Source: Pseudomonas chlororaphis (GTDB taxonomy: Bacteria > Pseudomonadota > Gammaproteobacteria > Pseudomonadales > Pseudomonadaceae). Taken from it: a DNA stretch of 64,000 nucleotides. The notes under the pieces are model-generated. The model was not told where the DNA came from. It ran no database searches and saw only the letters and a program-made list of their open reading frames with translations. Both the position numbers and the translations under genes were made by a program. The stretch's first letter is position 1. Each line of letters opens with the position of its first letter. This document shows positions 18,214 to 26,983 of the stretch, one piece after another. Location of the stretch: positions 68,563 to 132,562 of the forward strand of contig NZ_MOAL01000006.1 of the NCBI RefSeq assembly GCF_003731765.1, in the 5' to 3' direction.

Positions 18214-19563
18214 TCAACGGCTGGCCACGGGTTTGGCGGCGTTCTGCACCTGCTCCCAGACCCGCAGGAAATTACCGCCCCAGAGCTTGGCGATATCGGC
18301 TTCCGAGTAGCCCCGTTGCAGCAGCTCGGCAGTGACGTTGCGAATCTCGCTGACGTTGTCCCAACCCTTAACACCGCCGCCTTCGTTGAAGTCCGAGGCG
18401 ATGCCTACGTGGTCGATGCCGATCTTGCGCACGGTGTAATCGATGGCGTCGCCCAGGTCCTTGAGAGTGGCCTTGGGTTCTTCCTCCAGGATGGCGTACA
18501 GCGCGGCGGCATATTGGCCGAACTTCTGCTCGGGCCAGGCGGCGATGATCGGATCGCCTGGCATCAGGGCCATGGCCAGGTTGGGCAGTGGCGGTAGGTC
18601 AAAGCGGGCGCGCAAGGCATTGAGCTTGTCCTGGGTTGGCTGGCTAAGGGGGCGTAGGTAGGCTGAGAACCCCACGACCTGGACCACGCCACCGCTGGCC
18701 TTGATCAGTTGCATTTCCTTGTCGCTGAGGTTGCGGGGAATATCCACCGAGGCCCGGGGGGCCGAGTGAGAGGCCACCATCGGTGTGCGACTCAATTGCG
18801 CTACTTGCTCCAGGGCCTTGGTCGACATTTGCGAGACATCGATGATCACCCCCAGGTCGTTGAGGCGTTTGACCGCTCGCTGGCCGATGTCTGAAAGACC
18901 GTCCAGGGCATCGGGGGAATCATTGAAGAACGGCAGCGGGCGTGACGAGTCGGACCAGGCGTTATTGCCGATGTAGCTGAAGCCGAACATGCGCATGCCC
19001 CGGGCGGCCCAGAGGTCCAGCAGGTCCAGGTCCTGGCCCAGGGGGTAGGCATTGAGCATGCTGATGAATATCGCGAACTTGCCTTCACCGTGCAGGCGCC
19101 GGAAATCTTGCGGGGTGTAGGCGATGCCTACCTGGTTGGGGAAGTCGCGGGCCATCCCGGAGATGATTTTGTAGCGCACTTCCTGCTGATGGCGGGCCTC
19201 ATCGACAAAACCCGGCGTTGGCTTGTGGGGGGCGTTGGGGCCGTTCCACATTTCCGGCCAGCCGAAGATGGTCAGGGCTGCGCCGGACAAGTGGCCGCGG
19301 TTGGCTTTGATCAGGTCGAATTGCCCGGGGCCGTCCTTGTCGAATTCGTTACCGGCGGTGGCGTAGTTCATCGGCAAGGTGATGTGGCTGTCGAAGGAAA
19401 TGATCCGCTCCTGTAGCTCGTCGGCCTGTTTGAGCAGCTTCACCGGGTAGCCTGGGTTGCCCCTGAAGCCATAATCCCAGGCCAGAAAGCCTGCCCCGGC
19501 GCCGATGGCCAGGGCCAGCGGCAGGCCGATATAAAGCGCCTTTTTCGAACGTGGTTTTGTCAT
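18214..19563 (-). CDS. pvdM: Periplasmic pyoverdine maturation protein PvdM (dipeptidase fold, altered metal site)
   Basis: A 449-residue protein with an N-terminal membrane anchor (YIGLPLALAIGAGAGFLAW) and a renal-dipeptidase-like TIM barrel. It is needed in the periplasm for oxidation of ferribactin together with PvdP. Against renal dipeptidase, the first metal motif HxD reads HIT (in SFDSHITLP), the bridging Glu region GVEGGH reads SMLNAY, and DLAHVS reads DVSQMS. Only the later SHS histidine (VASHSAPR) is retained. Three of the usual zinc ligands are therefore replaced, so the protein is unlikely to be a working metallo-dipeptidase. It is first gene of pvdM-N-O and divergent from pvdP. 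Confidence 0.92.
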   Translation of the reverse strand: MTKPRSKKALYIGLPLALAIGAGAGFLAWDYGFRGNPGYPVKLLKQADELQERIISFDSHITLPMNYATAGNEFDKDGPGQFDLIKANRGHLSGAALTIFGWPEMWNGPNAPHKPTPGFVDEARHQQEVRYKIISGMARDFPNQVGIAYTPQDFRRLHGEGKFAIFISMLNAYPLGQDLDLLDLWAARGMRMFGFSYIGNNAWSDSSRPLPFFNDSPDALDGLSDIGQRAVKRLNDLGVIIDVSQMSTKALEQVAQLSRTPMVASHSAPRASVDIPRNLSDKEMQLIKASGGVVQVVGFSAYLRPLSQPTQDKLNALRARFDLPPLPNLAMALMPGDPIIAAWPEQKFGQYAAALYAILEEEPKATLKDLGDAIDYTVRKIGIDHVGIASDFNEGGGVKGWDNVSEIRNVTAELLQRGYSEADIAKLWGGNFLRVWEQVQNAAKPVASR

Positions 19564-19625
19564 TGCCGTCTCAGTCGGGTTCGCAATCGAGGTGCAGGCA
19601 CAGGGGCCCGTGCTATCTGGGAGGG

Positions 19626-19649
19626 ACGAGCCATGAGCACGGAAATTTA
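19626..19649 (-). promoter_or_regulatory. Iron-starvation (PvdS) box for pvdMNO
   Basis: Minus-strand TAAAT (19649-19645), exactly 16 nt, then CGT (19628-19626): the full consensus for PvdS-dependent promoters. It is 62 nt upstream of the pvdM start. Confidence 0.85.
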
Positions 19650-19687
19650 GCCCTTGGCACTCCGTCTTGATGAAGGCATCCCAGGCT

Positions 19688-19711
19688 TAAATTTCTACAG
19701 GCAGTAAACGT
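19688..19711 (+). promoter_or_regulatory. Iron-starvation (PvdS) box for pvdP
   Basis: TAAAT (19688-19692), exactly 16 nt, CGT (19709-19711), ending 45 nt before the pvdP ATG. With the box at 19626-19649 it makes a divergent pair in the 193-nt pvdM-pvdP interval. Confidence 0.85.
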
Positions 19712-19756
19712 TCTAGCTGGGATACGGCCTGCTTCATGGCTGACACAGGTAGGGCA

Positions 19757-21379
19757 ATGACGATTTCTCGACGAGGGTTCATGGCGGGCCTGGCGCTGAC
19801 CGGTGCCGCGCTGCCGACGGCGTTTTACGCGCACCGCGAGTTGACGCGTGAGGAGTTTCCCATCACTCCGGGCGAGGCCACAGTGGACCTGGCCGACAGT
19901 GCTGGCCAGCAATTGGCGGACAAGCTGCGGGGTGTCTGGAGTATTCGTTTCGAAGGTGCCGATGCGGGCTTCGATGGCTTGCCCCTGGAAGGCCTGGAGT
20001 TGTTTCTGGACATTGCCCAGCGTGGGCGAGGTCTCTCTGGTTATCTGGATCAGGGGGATGCCCTGCGTCGTGAAGGAGAGCCTCATTACCGAGTCATCGG
20101 TGACCTGGCGCAGGCGAATCCGGCTGAGCTGTACTGGCGCCTGGTCAGTCGCGATGCCCCGGCAGGGGCCCCCAGTTATGAGCTGCGCTTGAGCCTGGAC
20201 GAGGTCTGGGCGGATTTCGGCAATGCCGGTAGCGGTACTCTCAGCGGGCACATCAGTCGTCTGGATCGGCCCCTGAGTTTGCCGGAGCAGGACAATCGGT
20301 TTATTGCCATCAAGCAACTGTTTCCCGAGGCCCGGCAGCGCATTGGCCTGAACCCGGCCTTGCTGGCGTGGTTGATCTCACCCGAGCACCGCCTGTTTCA
20401 TCAGCTCTGGCATGCCTCCCGGGACAAATGGCACACCTTGCCCGAAGACAAGCGCGATGCCCTGCGCGGCATTGGCTGGCAGCCGGGACCGCGCGGCCTT
20501 GAGCGCGATGCCCGTGGTCCGCGCAAGGACCGCAACGCTTCGGGCATTGATTTCTTCTTTATGCACCGGCACATGTTGGGGGCCGCGCGTGCGCTGCAGG
20601 ACCTGCCGTCCTGGCCTGGTTTTCCGCAACCGCAGCCTGAGTTGCTGCGTGATCGCGTAGGGTTTGCCCGTTACTTCGATAACCACGATGGCTTTGCCTT
20701 GCCGCCGTGTTGGCTCGCCGCAGGAGATGCTGACTACACCCAGTGGGTGAGTGACATCAAGACGCCCGAGACCTATCACAGCAATTTCCAGGTCTGGGAG
20801 TCGCAGTACCGTGATCCACGCTACCTGGCGAAGCTGACCCTGGGCCAGTTCGGGTCGGAAATCGAACTGGGCCTGCACGACTGGCTGCACATGCGCTGGG
20901 CCTCGGTGCCGCGTGATCCGTCCAACGGTGCTCCGGTGCCTTATGCTCGGGATCCGGCGGATTTTTCGGCGCGTTGGTACGAAGCGGAAAATGACTTTCT
21001 CGGGGATCCTTTTTCATCCCATGTGAACCCGGTGTTCTGGCACTTCCATGGATGGATTGATGACCGGCTGGAGGATTGGTTTCAGGCGCATCAGCGCTTT
21101 CATCCCGGGGAAGTCAGCCGTCTGGAAGTGCAGGGTGTGCCCTGGTTTGCCCAGGGACGCTGGGTGGAAGTGGATGATCCCTGGTTAGGGCCGGTGACCC
21201 ACGGCTGCAGCACCACGCCGGGCCTGCAGGCTGGGAAGTCCATGGAGATGGACCCGGAAACCATGAAGTTGGCGCTGCGTATCACCTTCGGCAGTGATGA
21301 GAAAAAATTGGCCGAGCTGTTTCGCAAGGTGCCCAGGCGTCCCTGGTATGCGCGGCATCTGAAAGTTCGGGAGCGCTGA
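19757..21379 (+). CDS. pvdP: Periplasmic tyrosinase PvdP, pyoverdine chromophore formation
   Basis: A 540-residue copper enzyme that oxidises the D-tyrosine of ferribactin to start closure of the pyoverdine fluorophore. It carries a twin-arginine signal (SRRGFMAGLALTGAALPTAFYA). The tyrosinase domain shows copper-ligand clusters: LFHQLWHASRDKWH (about 212-225), FFMHRHMLGA (about 268-277) and NPVFWHFHGWIDDRLEDW (about 425-442). The start at 19757 is preferred over the in-frame ATG at 19736 because CAGGTAGGG lies just upstream and the Tat motif then sits near the N-terminus. It is transcribed divergently from pvdMNO, from its own iron-starvation box. Confidence 0.92.
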   Translation: MTISRRGFMAGLALTGAALPTAFYAHRELTREEFPITPGEATVDLADSAGQQLADKLRGVWSIRFEGADAGFDGLPLEGLELFLDIAQRGRGLSGYLDQGDALRREGEPHYRVIGDLAQANPAELYWRLVSRDAPAGAPSYELRLSLDEVWADFGNAGSGTLSGHISRLDRPLSLPEQDNRFIAIKQLFPEARQRIGLNPALLAWLISPEHRLFHQLWHASRDKWHTLPEDKRDALRGIGWQPGPRGLERDARGPRKDRNASGIDFFFMHRHMLGAARALQDLPSWPGFPQPQPELLRDRVGFARYFDNHDGFALPPCWLAAGDADYTQWVSDIKTPETYHSNFQVWESQYRDPRYLAKLTLGQFGSEIELGLHDWLHMRWASVPRDPSNGAPVPYARDPADFSARWYEAENDFLGDPFSSHVNPVFWHFHGWIDDRLEDWFQAHQRFHPGEVSRLEVQGVPWFAQGRWVEVDDPWLGPVTHGCSTTPGLQAGKSMEMDPETMKLALRITFGSDEKKLAELFRKVPRRPWYARHLKVRER

Positions 21380-21481
21380 AACCTTCCTTGCCCGCGTTGT
21401 TAAAGCGACGCGGGGAGGCCCCTCCCTTGTTCTGATGCCGATCAGGGGGGCGGCTATCGATACCTCCCCCCATCTGTAGTG

Positions 21482-22894
21482 TTAGGCGTCCGGCCCTGCT
21501 TGCTGCACCTGCCAATCCCCACCCAGTGCCTTGTACAGGGAAATACTCGCCTGCAGGCGCGACAGCCGCAGTTGCGCCTCCTGGTTCTGCGCGCTGTACA
21601 AGGTACGCTGGGTTTCCAGGACGGTCAGCAGGTCTTCCGCCCCTGCCTGGTAGCGGCTTTGGGCAATCTGAAAGGCCCGCTGCGCCTGCTGCAGTTCTTC
21701 ACCTTGCCAGCGTCGTTGCTGATCCAGCCCGGTGATGCTGTTGAGGGCTTTTTCGACGTCGGCAAACCCATCGATGATTGCCCCTCGATAGTCTGCCAGC
21801 AGTTCTTCCTGGCGAGCGGTTGCCTGGTCTCGTTCTGCCCGCAGGCGACCATTGTTGAAAATCGGCGCCACCAGCCCAGCCGTCAGGTTGTAGAACGGGC
21901 TGCGCAGAATGTCGGCGGCCCGATCTGCTCCCGAACCCAGGTCGGCGCTCAGGGTCAGGCTCGGCAGCAACGCTGCCCGGGCGACGTTTACGTCGGCTTG
22001 GGCTGCTGCCAGTCGGGCTTCGGCCGCGGCAATGTCAGGACGCCGGCGCAGCAGTTCGCTGGGCACACCACTGTCGATACTCGGCCAACTCAGTTGGGCG
22101 AATGGCTGGTCGCTCAGGTGCAGTTGTTGCAGCGGTATGCCCAGCAGTGCCGCGAGGGTGATCCGTGCCTCCTCGGCCTGTTGCCGCAGCAGCGGCAGTT
22201 GGCGTTGCTGGGCCGCCACCAGGCTGTTTTGCTGGGCCAGCTCAAGCGCCGTGGCCGAGCCTGAGTCATAGCGGGTTTGTACCAGTTGCTGTACCTGTTG
22301 CGCGTTGTTCAGGTTGAGCTCGGCAATGCGTCCCTGCTCTGTCAGCGACAGGGCCTGGGTATAGCTATCGGCCACCGCGCTGAGCAGGGTCAGCTCCACG
22401 GTGGCACGGTCGAACTCACTCGCCTGGAGTGTCATCTGTGCACTGTCTCGGGCCGCCCGCAGGCCGCCCCAGAAGTCCAGCTCGTAGCTGGCGCTAAGGC
22501 GGGCATCGAAATAATCCACCGCCTTGCGTTCGCTGTTGCTGTCCAACTGGCTGTAGCCCGAGCCCCGCAGCAGTTGCTGGCGGTTGGCGTTGAGGCTGCC
22601 CTTGAGTTCAGGTAGCAAGGGCGCACCGGCGATGGTTGCCGCAGCCTGGGCTTGGCGCACTCGGGCCACGGCGGCCGCGAGGTCGTGGCTGCCGGTTCGG
22701 GCTTGGGCGATCAGGCGTTCAAGGTCACGGCTGCCGAAATGGCTCCACCATTGCTGATGAGCGGCGCTGGCTGCTGCCGTGTGAGCGGACTGCCAGGCGG
22801 CGGGAGCGGGTATCGCACTTTCTGGGCGCGGCGCGGGGCTGTTGCAGGCGGCCAGGAAAATGCCGGTGGCCAGAAGGCTGAGGTGCGCTTTCAT
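21482..22894 (-). CDS. opmQ: Outer-membrane efflux lipoprotein OpmQ of the PvdRT-OpmQ pump
   Basis: A TolC/NodT-type outer-membrane channel of 470 residues. It has a lipoprotein signal with lipobox LAAC (MKAHLSLLATGIFLAAC) and two repeats of the OEP fold. The second repeat has SYELDFWGGLRAARDSAQ and the C-terminal part has RYQAGAEDLLTVLETQRTLYSAQNQ. With PvdR and PvdT it exports newly made and recycled pyoverdine from the periplasm. I chose the ATG at 22894, 7 nt after the pvdT stop and directly encoding the signal peptide; an upstream ATG at 22996 would lie inside pvdT and lack a signal. It is the third gene of the pvdR-pvdT-opmQ operon. Confidence 0.92.
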   Translation of the reverse strand: MKAHLSLLATGIFLAACNSPAPRPESAIPAPAAWQSAHTAAASAAHQQWWSHFGSRDLERLIAQARTGSHDLAAAVARVRQAQAAATIAGAPLLPELKGSLNANRQQLLRGSGYSQLDSNSERKAVDYFDARLSASYELDFWGGLRAARDSAQMTLQASEFDRATVELTLLSAVADSYTQALSLTEQGRIAELNLNNAQQVQQLVQTRYDSGSATALELAQQNSLVAAQQRQLPLLRQQAEEARITLAALLGIPLQQLHLSDQPFAQLSWPSIDSGVPSELLRRRPDIAAAEARLAAAQADVNVARAALLPSLTLSADLGSGADRAADILRSPFYNLTAGLVAPIFNNGRLRAERDQATARQEELLADYRGAIIDGFADVEKALNSITGLDQQRRWQGEELQQAQRAFQIAQSRYQAGAEDLLTVLETQRTLYSAQNQEAQLRLSRLQASISLYKALGGDWQVQQAGPDA

Positions 22895-22901
22895 AGATCG
22901 A

Positions 22902-24875
22902 TCATTCACTGATAAGGGCCGTGACCGGGTCGAGCCGGGCAGCTTTGCGGGCCGGCATAAAGCCGAAAATGACGCCGGTGACCAGGGCACAGGCAAACGC
23001 GCCCACTACCGCGAGCAGGGAGAAGGCCACCGCCACTTCACTGAGGATCAGCACACCGCCGATCAGCAGTGCCAGGGCGATGCCCGTCAGGCCGCCCACC
23101 ACCGAGAGCATCACCGCTTCAGTGAGGAACTGGCGCAGGATGTCGCGCTGACGGGCGCCGGTGGCCATGCGGATGCCAATCTCCCGGGTGCGCTCACGTA
23201 CGGTCATGAGCATGATATTCATCACCCCGATGCCACCCACGAGCAGGGAAATAGCGGCAATAGCACCGAGCATCAGCGAGAGGGTGTTCTGGGTCCGGGC
23301 CTCGGCCTGGATCATCGCTGCGTTGTTGGTCAACTGGTAGTCACGCTTGCCGTTGTGCAGTTGCAACATCAGTTGGTCGATGGCCTGCTCGGTCTCCTTG
23401 ACCTTGCGCGCATCGGCGGCGGCAATCGCAACGTATTCGGGATTGTGGCTGCCGAACAGGCGGATGCTGGCGGCGGAGTAGGGTACGGCAATGCGGTCGT
23501 CACTGTCCTGGTCACCGGAGCTGGCGCCTTTTTCTGCCAGCACGCCGACGACCTGGAAGGGCACGTTCTCGATCAGGATGTACTGGCCGATGGGGTTCGC
23601 CACATCCTTGAGCAGTTTGTCGCGGACTTTTTTACCAACCACCGCTACGGCTGCGGCAGCCCGTTCATCGGCTTCGGTGAAGTAGCTGCCCTCGACCACT
23701 GGCCAGTTGAAAATCGCCGGGAAATTGGTGTCATTGCCACCGACATAACTCATGTGGTCTGCATTGCCGAAACGCACCCCGGCCTCGGAGCCGTTGACCG
23801 GCATGATGCGTTTGACTTGGGGCAGGGCAGCCAGGGCCGCGACGTCGTCGAGGGTGATGACGCCTGGTGGGGTACGCGGGTTGGGAGCATGCCCACTGAG
23901 GTAGAGAATATTGGAGCCGAAGGCCCCCATCTGGGCCATGACTTGGCGCTTGCTGCCTTCGCCCACCGCGAGCATTACCACCACTGAAGCCACGCCGATC
24001 ACAATCCCTAGCAGGGTCAGTGCAGTGCGGAAGCGGTTGATCCACATGACCCGCCAAGCGGCTTGAACCGCGTCGACCAATTCGCCCTTCCAGGCGCCGT
24101 TGTGTTCGCTGCCATCAGTCAGGCGTTGACGCAGGTCCACGGCTTGCAGGGCGCCACTGTTGGCGCTGGTCTGGACGCTGGGGTCGGTGTCGGCGGTATC
24201 GCTGATGATTTCGCCGTCGCGGATTTCGATGATGCGTTTGGCCCGCGCAGCCACTTCCCGATCATGGGTAATCAGGATCACCACGTGGCCCTGGCCTGCC
24301 AGCTCGTCCAGCAGAGCCATGACCTCGGTGCCGCTGTGGCTGTCCAGGGCGCCGGTGGGTTCGTCGGCGAGGATGATGTGCCCGCCGTTCATCAATGCCC
24401 GGGCGATGGACACCCGTTGTTGTTGCCCGCCGGACAACTGATGGGGGCGGTTGCCGGTACGTTCCCCGAGTCCCAGTCGCTGCAGCAGAGCGGCGGCCCG
24501 AGCGTGGCGTTCGGCGGCCGGAATGCCGGCATAAATGGCCGGCATTTCGACGTTTTCCTGGGCTGAACCTGAAGGGATCAGGTGATAGCCCTGGAACACG
24601 AAACCAAAGGCCTCGCGGCGTAGCCAGGCGAGTTCGTCGCTGTCCAGTTGAGCCACATTCTCCCCGGCAAAGCGGTACTCGCCGGAGGTCGGGCGGTCGA
24701 GGCAGCCTAGAATATTCATCAGCGTCGACTTGCCGGAACCCGAGGCGCCGACAATCGCCACGAACTCGCCGGCGTGAATCGACAGGTCAATGCCGCGCAG
24801 TACGTCGACTTGAGGGGTGTCACCACCGCCGTAGGACTTACGGATGTCTCTGAGGTCGATCAGCGGGGTCAACAT
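22902..24875 (-). CDS. pvdT: MacB-type ABC transporter PvdT of the PvdRT-OpmQ pump
   Basis: A 657-residue inner-membrane protein with the MacB arrangement. The ATPase domain is N-terminal (Walker A VGASGSGKST, signature LSGGQQQR, Walker B ILADEPTGALD), followed by one membrane segment, a large periplasmic domain and three C-terminal membrane segments (SVVGGLTGIALALLIGG, VAFSLLAVVGAFACALVTG). The FGFMPARKAARLDPVTAL tail is typical of MacB. It powers export of pyoverdine from the periplasm through OpmQ with PvdR as adaptor. Its ATG directly abuts the pvdR stop (TGAATG), indicating translational coupling. Confidence 0.94.
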   Translation of the reverse strand: MLTPLIDLRDIRKSYGGGDTPQVDVLRGIDLSIHAGEFVAIVGASGSGKSTLMNILGCLDRPTSGEYRFAGENVAQLDSDELAWLRREAFGFVFQGYHLIPSGSAQENVEMPAIYAGIPAAERHARAAALLQRLGLGERTGNRPHQLSGGQQQRVSIARALMNGGHIILADEPTGALDSHSGTEVMALLDELAGQGHVVILITHDREVAARAKRIIEIRDGEIISDTADTDPSVQTSANSGALQAVDLRQRLTDGSEHNGAWKGELVDAVQAAWRVMWINRFRTALTLLGIVIGVASVVVMLAVGEGSKRQVMAQMGAFGSNILYLSGHAPNPRTPPGVITLDDVAALAALPQVKRIMPVNGSEAGVRFGNADHMSYVGGNDTNFPAIFNWPVVEGSYFTEADERAAAAVAVVGKKVRDKLLKDVANPIGQYILIENVPFQVVGVLAEKGASSGDQDSDDRIAVPYSAASIRLFGSHNPEYVAIAAADARKVKETEQAIDQLMLQLHNGKRDYQLTNNAAMIQAEARTQNTLSLMLGAIAAISLLVGGIGVMNIMLMTVRERTREIGIRMATGARQRDILRQFLTEAVMLSVVGGLTGIALALLIGGVLILSEVAVAFSLLAVVGAFACALVTGVIFGFMPARKAARLDPVTALISE

Positions 24876-26048
24876 TCAGCCTCCGCTGGCTTCGGCCGGG
24901 CCGATCAACAAGTGATCGCCTTCACTCAGGCCATCCAGCACCTGGATGCGCAAACGGTCGCTGATGCCGACGCGCACCTCCCGTTCAACGATCGAGCCGT
25001 TTGCCGCCACCACACGGGCAATTTGTTTATCCGGGGCGCTGCTGCCTTGCAGGGCTGCAACCGGTGCAGTCAGTACATCCTTGGCCTGGTTGGCGACGAA
25101 GAATATCTGTGTGGTCATCTCCGCCATCAGCGCGTTGTCAGCGTTGTCGACGTCCAGAAGGACGGTATAAAGCACCACCCGTCCGCTGCCGCTCTTGCTG
25201 GAGCTGTTGGGGCTGCCGCCACCCTGGCTGGTTTCATTGAGGGGTTTTGGCGGAATCGGCAGGATCTGCCGCACCGTGCTGTTCCATCGCCGGTTGCCGC
25301 CGCTAAGGGTTGTGAAGTAGGCGTTCATGCCTGGCTTGACGTGGCCGATGTCGGCTTCTGAAACTTCGGCCCAGACCGTCATGGGGGACAGTTTGGCAAT
25401 GCGCAGGATCAAGGGCGTTTGTTGCTGGGCATTAAGGGTTTGCCCCTCCCGCGCGTCGACTGCCACCACGGTGCCGGACATCGGCGCGTAGATCCGGGTG
25501 TAGCCCAGTTCTGCCTGGTCGCTGCGCAGGCTGGCCTGGGCTTGGCGGATCTGCGCCTTGAACATGTCGATGCGGGCCTGAGTGGCTTTGAGTTCGGCCT
25601 GGGCGGTTTGCACGTCTTCTTCTCGGGTGGCGCCGCCGGCGGCAAGATGCTGCTGGCGCTGGTACTTCTGTTTGGCCAGTTGGTTCTGCGCGTGCTGTTC
25701 CTGAAGCTGGGCTTGCAGGTTGTCGATGGCAAAACGGCTAGCGTCGAGTTTGGCTTGCTGTGTGGATGGGTCGATCTCCACCAGCAATTGGCCTTCCTCG
25801 ACCCGATCGCCCGCCTCTACGTGGATTTTGCGGATTTGCCCGGAGGCCTGGGCGCCAACGTCGACGTAACGCCGAGGTTGCAGGGTGCCCAAGGCGGTGA
25901 CACTGCTTTCGATGTCGCCGCGGCTGACCTGCACCGTGGTGAACTGGTCACGACCAGGCGGCAGGATTTGCCAGGCCGCAAAGGCTGCAACGGGAATCAG
26001 GAAAATTGCGGCAAGCAGGGCGCGTCGGGCGAATCGGGGACGTTTCAT
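24876..26048 (-). CDS. pvdR: MacA-type periplasmic adaptor PvdR of the PvdRT-OpmQ pump
   Basis: A 390-residue membrane-fusion protein. It has an N-terminal anchor (RRALLAAIFLIPVAAFAAW), then lipoyl halves (DVGAQASGQIRKIHVEAGDRVEEGQ and GYTRIYAPMSGTVVAVDAR) around a long alpha hairpin (about 105-190, heptad-like Q/A/K-rich coiled coil), and beta-barrel and membrane-proximal domains. It bridges the ABC component PvdT and channel OpmQ. It is the first gene of the operon, with an exact iron-starvation box about 110 nt upstream. Confidence 0.93.
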   Translation of the reverse strand: MKRPRFARRALLAAIFLIPVAAFAAWQILPPGRDQFTTVQVSRGDIESSVTALGTLQPRRYVDVGAQASGQIRKIHVEAGDRVEEGQLLVEIDPSTQQAKLDASRFAIDNLQAQLQEQHAQNQLAKQKYQRQQHLAAGGATREEDVQTAQAELKATQARIDMFKAQIRQAQASLRSDQAELGYTRIYAPMSGTVVAVDAREGQTLNAQQQTPLILRIAKLSPMTVWAEVSEADIGHVKPGMNAYFTTLSGGNRRWNSTVRQILPIPPKPLNETSQGGGSPNSSSKSGSGRVVLYTVLLDVDNADNALMAEMTTQIFFVANQAKDVLTAPVAALQGSSAPDKQIARVVAANGSIVEREVRVGISDRLRIQVLDGLSEGDHLLIGPAEASGG

Positions 26049-26156
26049 GCAGGGTTCCGGCCATTGTAAATCGGCCCGTCGTGCAACTACGCACCCTCAA
26101 ACAGGGGGTGCCGCACGCCGCCGCAGGAGCGGCAGACACGGGAAGCTGTCAGGTAA

Positions 26157-26180
26157 ACGAGAAGCCTGGAGGGGAATTTA
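26157..26180 (-). promoter_or_regulatory. Iron-starvation (PvdS) box for pvdRT-opmQ
   Basis: Minus-strand TAAAT (26180-26176), exactly 16 nt, CGT (26159-26157), 108 nt upstream of the pvdR start. It lies in the 322-base divergent interval between pvdR and fpvI; the remaining bases there hold only the Fur-like site described separately. Confidence 0.85.
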
Positions 26181-26252
26181 AGCCAGGACACATAGGGTTA
26201 CAGGTGTGGAAAAGTAAAATAAAAGCGTCAAATCGACGTGATGCTTTAAATC

Positions 26253-26271
26253 TATATGAGAATTACTATAA
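26253..26271 (+). promoter_or_regulatory. Possible Fur box upstream of fpvI
   Basis: An AT-rich 19-mer containing TGAGAATTACTAT in an otherwise GC-rich region, 99 nt before the fpvI start. It resembles the NATAAT hexamer arrays bound by Fur, as expected for a siderophore sigma gene. Match is partial and position-by-position agreement is modest. Confidence 0.4.
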
Positions 26272-26370
26272 ATTACACCACTTCTAATCTGCCATCATCG
26301 TACTGCCGGTCTGCCGGCCATGGCCGGTCTTGCTCAAGGACAGACGTCGCCACCAGGGCGCTCGGGAGTC

Positions 26371-26853
26371 ATGTTGGAAAACTACTATCGCGAGCTGATG
26401 AGTTTCCTTAACGCCAGGCTGGGCAACCAGCAGGCGGCAGAAGATGTGGTGCATGACGCTTATGTCCGAGTGCTGGAGCGCGCCAGCGATACGCCGATCC
26501 AGCAACCCAGGGCGTTTCTGTACCGTACGGCGTTGAACCTGGTGATCGATGGGCATCGGCGCAATGCCTTGCGTCAGATCGAATCCCTGGATGTGCTTGA
26601 CGCCGATGAGCGTTTTTTTGCACCGTCGCCCCATACCAGCATCGATCACAACCAGCGCCTGGATATGTTGCAGCGCGCCCTGGCAGAGTTGCCGACGCTG
26701 TGCCGACAGAGTTTTCTGCTGCGAAAACTCGAAGGCTTGTCCCATCCGGAAATCGCCGAACGCCTGGGAATTTCGCGCAGTCTTGTGGAAAAACACATCG
26801 TCAACGCGATGAAGCATTGCCGTGTTCGTATTCGTCAGTGGGACATCCACTGA
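26371..26853 (+). CDS. fpvI: ECF sigma factor FpvI (cell-surface signalling for fpvA)
   Basis: A 160-residue ECF sigma factor that directs RNA polymerase to the receptor gene fpvA when FpvA binds ferripyoverdine. Sigma-2 region: MLENYYRELMSFLNARLG, EDVVHDAYVRVLERA, RAFLYRTALNLVIDGHRR. Sigma-4 region: LPTLCRQSFLLRKLEGLSHPEIAERLGISRSLVEKHI. It resembles FpvI rather than PvdS, which has a different N-terminus and a longer basic tail. The start at 26371 (GGGAG just upstream, 160 aa) agrees with the usual 159 aa; an in-frame ATG at 26320 would add 17 residues. FpvR, its usual anti-sigma neighbour, is not encoded here. Confidence 0.88.
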   Translation: MLENYYRELMSFLNARLGNQQAAEDVVHDAYVRVLERASDTPIQQPRAFLYRTALNLVIDGHRRNALRQIESLDVLDADERFFAPSPHTSIDHNQRLDMLQRALAELPTLCRQSFLLRKLEGLSHPEIAERLGISRSLVEKHIVNAMKHCRVRIRQWDIH

Positions 26854-26864
26854 TCCCCGTTGGT

Positions 26865-26888
26865 TAAATTTTGTTTCACTGTCCTCGT
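26865..26888 (+). promoter_or_regulatory. Iron-starvation (PvdS) box for pvdA
   Basis: TAAAT (26865-26869), exactly 16 nt, CGT (26886-26888), ending 95 nt before the pvdA ATG and starting 11 nt after the fpvI stop. Confidence 0.85.
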
Positions 26889-26983
26889 TCCTCTGAGCAG
26901 ACGACTTGCTGTCCCACCCCGGGCCGGTCAGGTCATTGGCGCTTTCTCCCCGCCTTGAGGGGCTCATCCAGAGGACACTGGAA

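Noticed and set aside
18214..19563. Annotation as an active membrane dipeptidase
   Set aside because: Most metal ligands are replaced and the gene sits in pvdMNO, so PvdM is the better call.
26371..26853. Sigma factor considered as PvdS
   Set aside because: N-terminus, length (160 aa) and sigma-4 residues match FpvI; PvdS is about 187 aa with a different sequence.
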